Positions 6,377 through 6,584 of a stretch of 6,584 nt of DNA are shown in pieces. Source of the stretch: Flavobacteriaceae bacterium (lineage in GTDB: Bacteria; Bacteroidota; Bacteroidia; Flavobacteriales; Flavobacteriaceae); contig NZOB01000059.1 in assembly GCA_002693085.1 (NCBI GenBank), positions 15,719-22,302 of the forward strand, in the 5' to 3' direction. How positions within the stretch are numbered: the first letter of the stretch is position 1; every line of letters begins with the position of its first letter. The notes beneath the pieces were generated by a model. It worked only from the letters and a program-made list of their open reading frames with translations. It did not search any database and had not been told where the DNA came from. Position numbers and translations under genes: made by a program.

Positions 6377-6584
6377 ATGACTAATAAGATTACTGACTTA
6401 GATAATTTAAAAGGAATTAGAATTTCAGTTAAGTCGTTATATCTCAACAAAACCTTTTTTGGAAGAAAAAGCAAATACAGATTTAAAAACATAATTACTA
6501 TTTACAATGTTGGAAAAAATACAGTACAAATAATTTCTAGACATAAGAAAGTTTTTGATTTAAAAGGTGTAAAATATATTAGTG
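6377..6584 (+). CDS. apaG: ApaG family protein (partial, N-terminal 69 residues)
   Basis: This open frame runs from the ATG at 6377 to the window edge and is too short to be obvious as a whole gene here. ApaG (DUF525) is a small protein of about 125-130 residues with a fibronectin III/immunoglobulin-like fold. Its biochemical role is unclear; the Salmonella homologue CorD is linked to Co2+ resistance and Mg2+ transport. Signatures visible are GIRISVKSLYL near 13-23, the beta-strand stretch KYRFKNIITIYNVGKNTVQIISRH at 33-56 and KKVFDLKGVKYIS at 57-69, matching the family pattern in which a strand ending in IxN is followed by VQLxSRHW and [KI]xFD. The near-invariant Trp after SRH is Lys57 here. 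The C-terminal half with the usual GEGVVG and PGE motifs lies outside the window. It starts 18 nt after the plug stop and is probably cotranscribed with it. Confidence 0.8.
   Translation, partial: MTNKITDLDNLKGIRISVKSLYLNKTFFGRKSKYRFKNIITIYNVGKNTVQIISRHKKVFDLKGVKYIS

Noticed and set aside
1..6584. Search for RNA genes, CRISPR arrays, insertion sequences, attachment sites, defence or prophage genes
   Set aside because: Nearly all of the window is filled by conserved chromosomal genes with tight spacing, and no tRNA-like cloverleaf, direct repeat array or transposase remnant was seen.

Overview
The window is AT-rich and comes from a member of the Bacteroidota, most likely a marine flavobacterium-like lineage. 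Three things point there: the protein at 5168-6358 belongs to the type IX secretion system (T9SS) plug family, found in that phylum; the best promoter match is the Bacteroidota -7 element TAnnTTTG rather than a sigma-70 -10 box; and the starts lack clear Shine-Dalgarno sequences. Placement below phylum level is inference.

Positions 1-5076, minus strand: the operon nqrA-nqrB-nqrC-nqrD-nqrE-nqrF, encoding the Na+-translocating NADH:quinone oxidoreductase (Na+-NQR). Only the first 172 codons of nqrF are inside the window. Junctions are very tight: 1-nt gap A/B, 1-nt overlap B/C, 6-nt gap C/D, 5-nt gap D/E and 3-nt gap E/F. The electron path can be followed by residue. NqrF has the 2Fe-2S cysteines. 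NqrD and NqrE have two membrane cysteines each for the intramembrane iron centre. NqrC and NqrB each have a threonine flavinylation motif for covalent FMN. NqrA is the cytoplasmic subunit. Acidic membrane residues linked to Na+ translocation in Vibrio cholerae are kept, so the complex should be a working sodium pump, which suits a marine organism.

Positions 5077-5167: a 91-nt divergent intergenic region. A strong Bacteroidota-type promoter at 5095-5126 faces nqrA and leaves a leader of only about 12-15 nt. It also excludes the upstream TTG at 5097 as the nqrA start.

Positions 5168-6584, plus strand: a secreted T9SS plug protein, then, after an 18-nt spacer that forms most of a small hairpin, the 5' part of apaG, cut by the window end.

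No RNA genes, mobile elements, CRISPR arrays or gene-free stretches over 300 bases were seen. This is a conserved housekeeping region, and I see no convincing new system in it. The points worth a second look are residue-level departures in NqrB (flavinylation motif and quinone-site position), an N-terminal extension of NqrD, the promoter and start of nqrA, and the hairpin before apaG.
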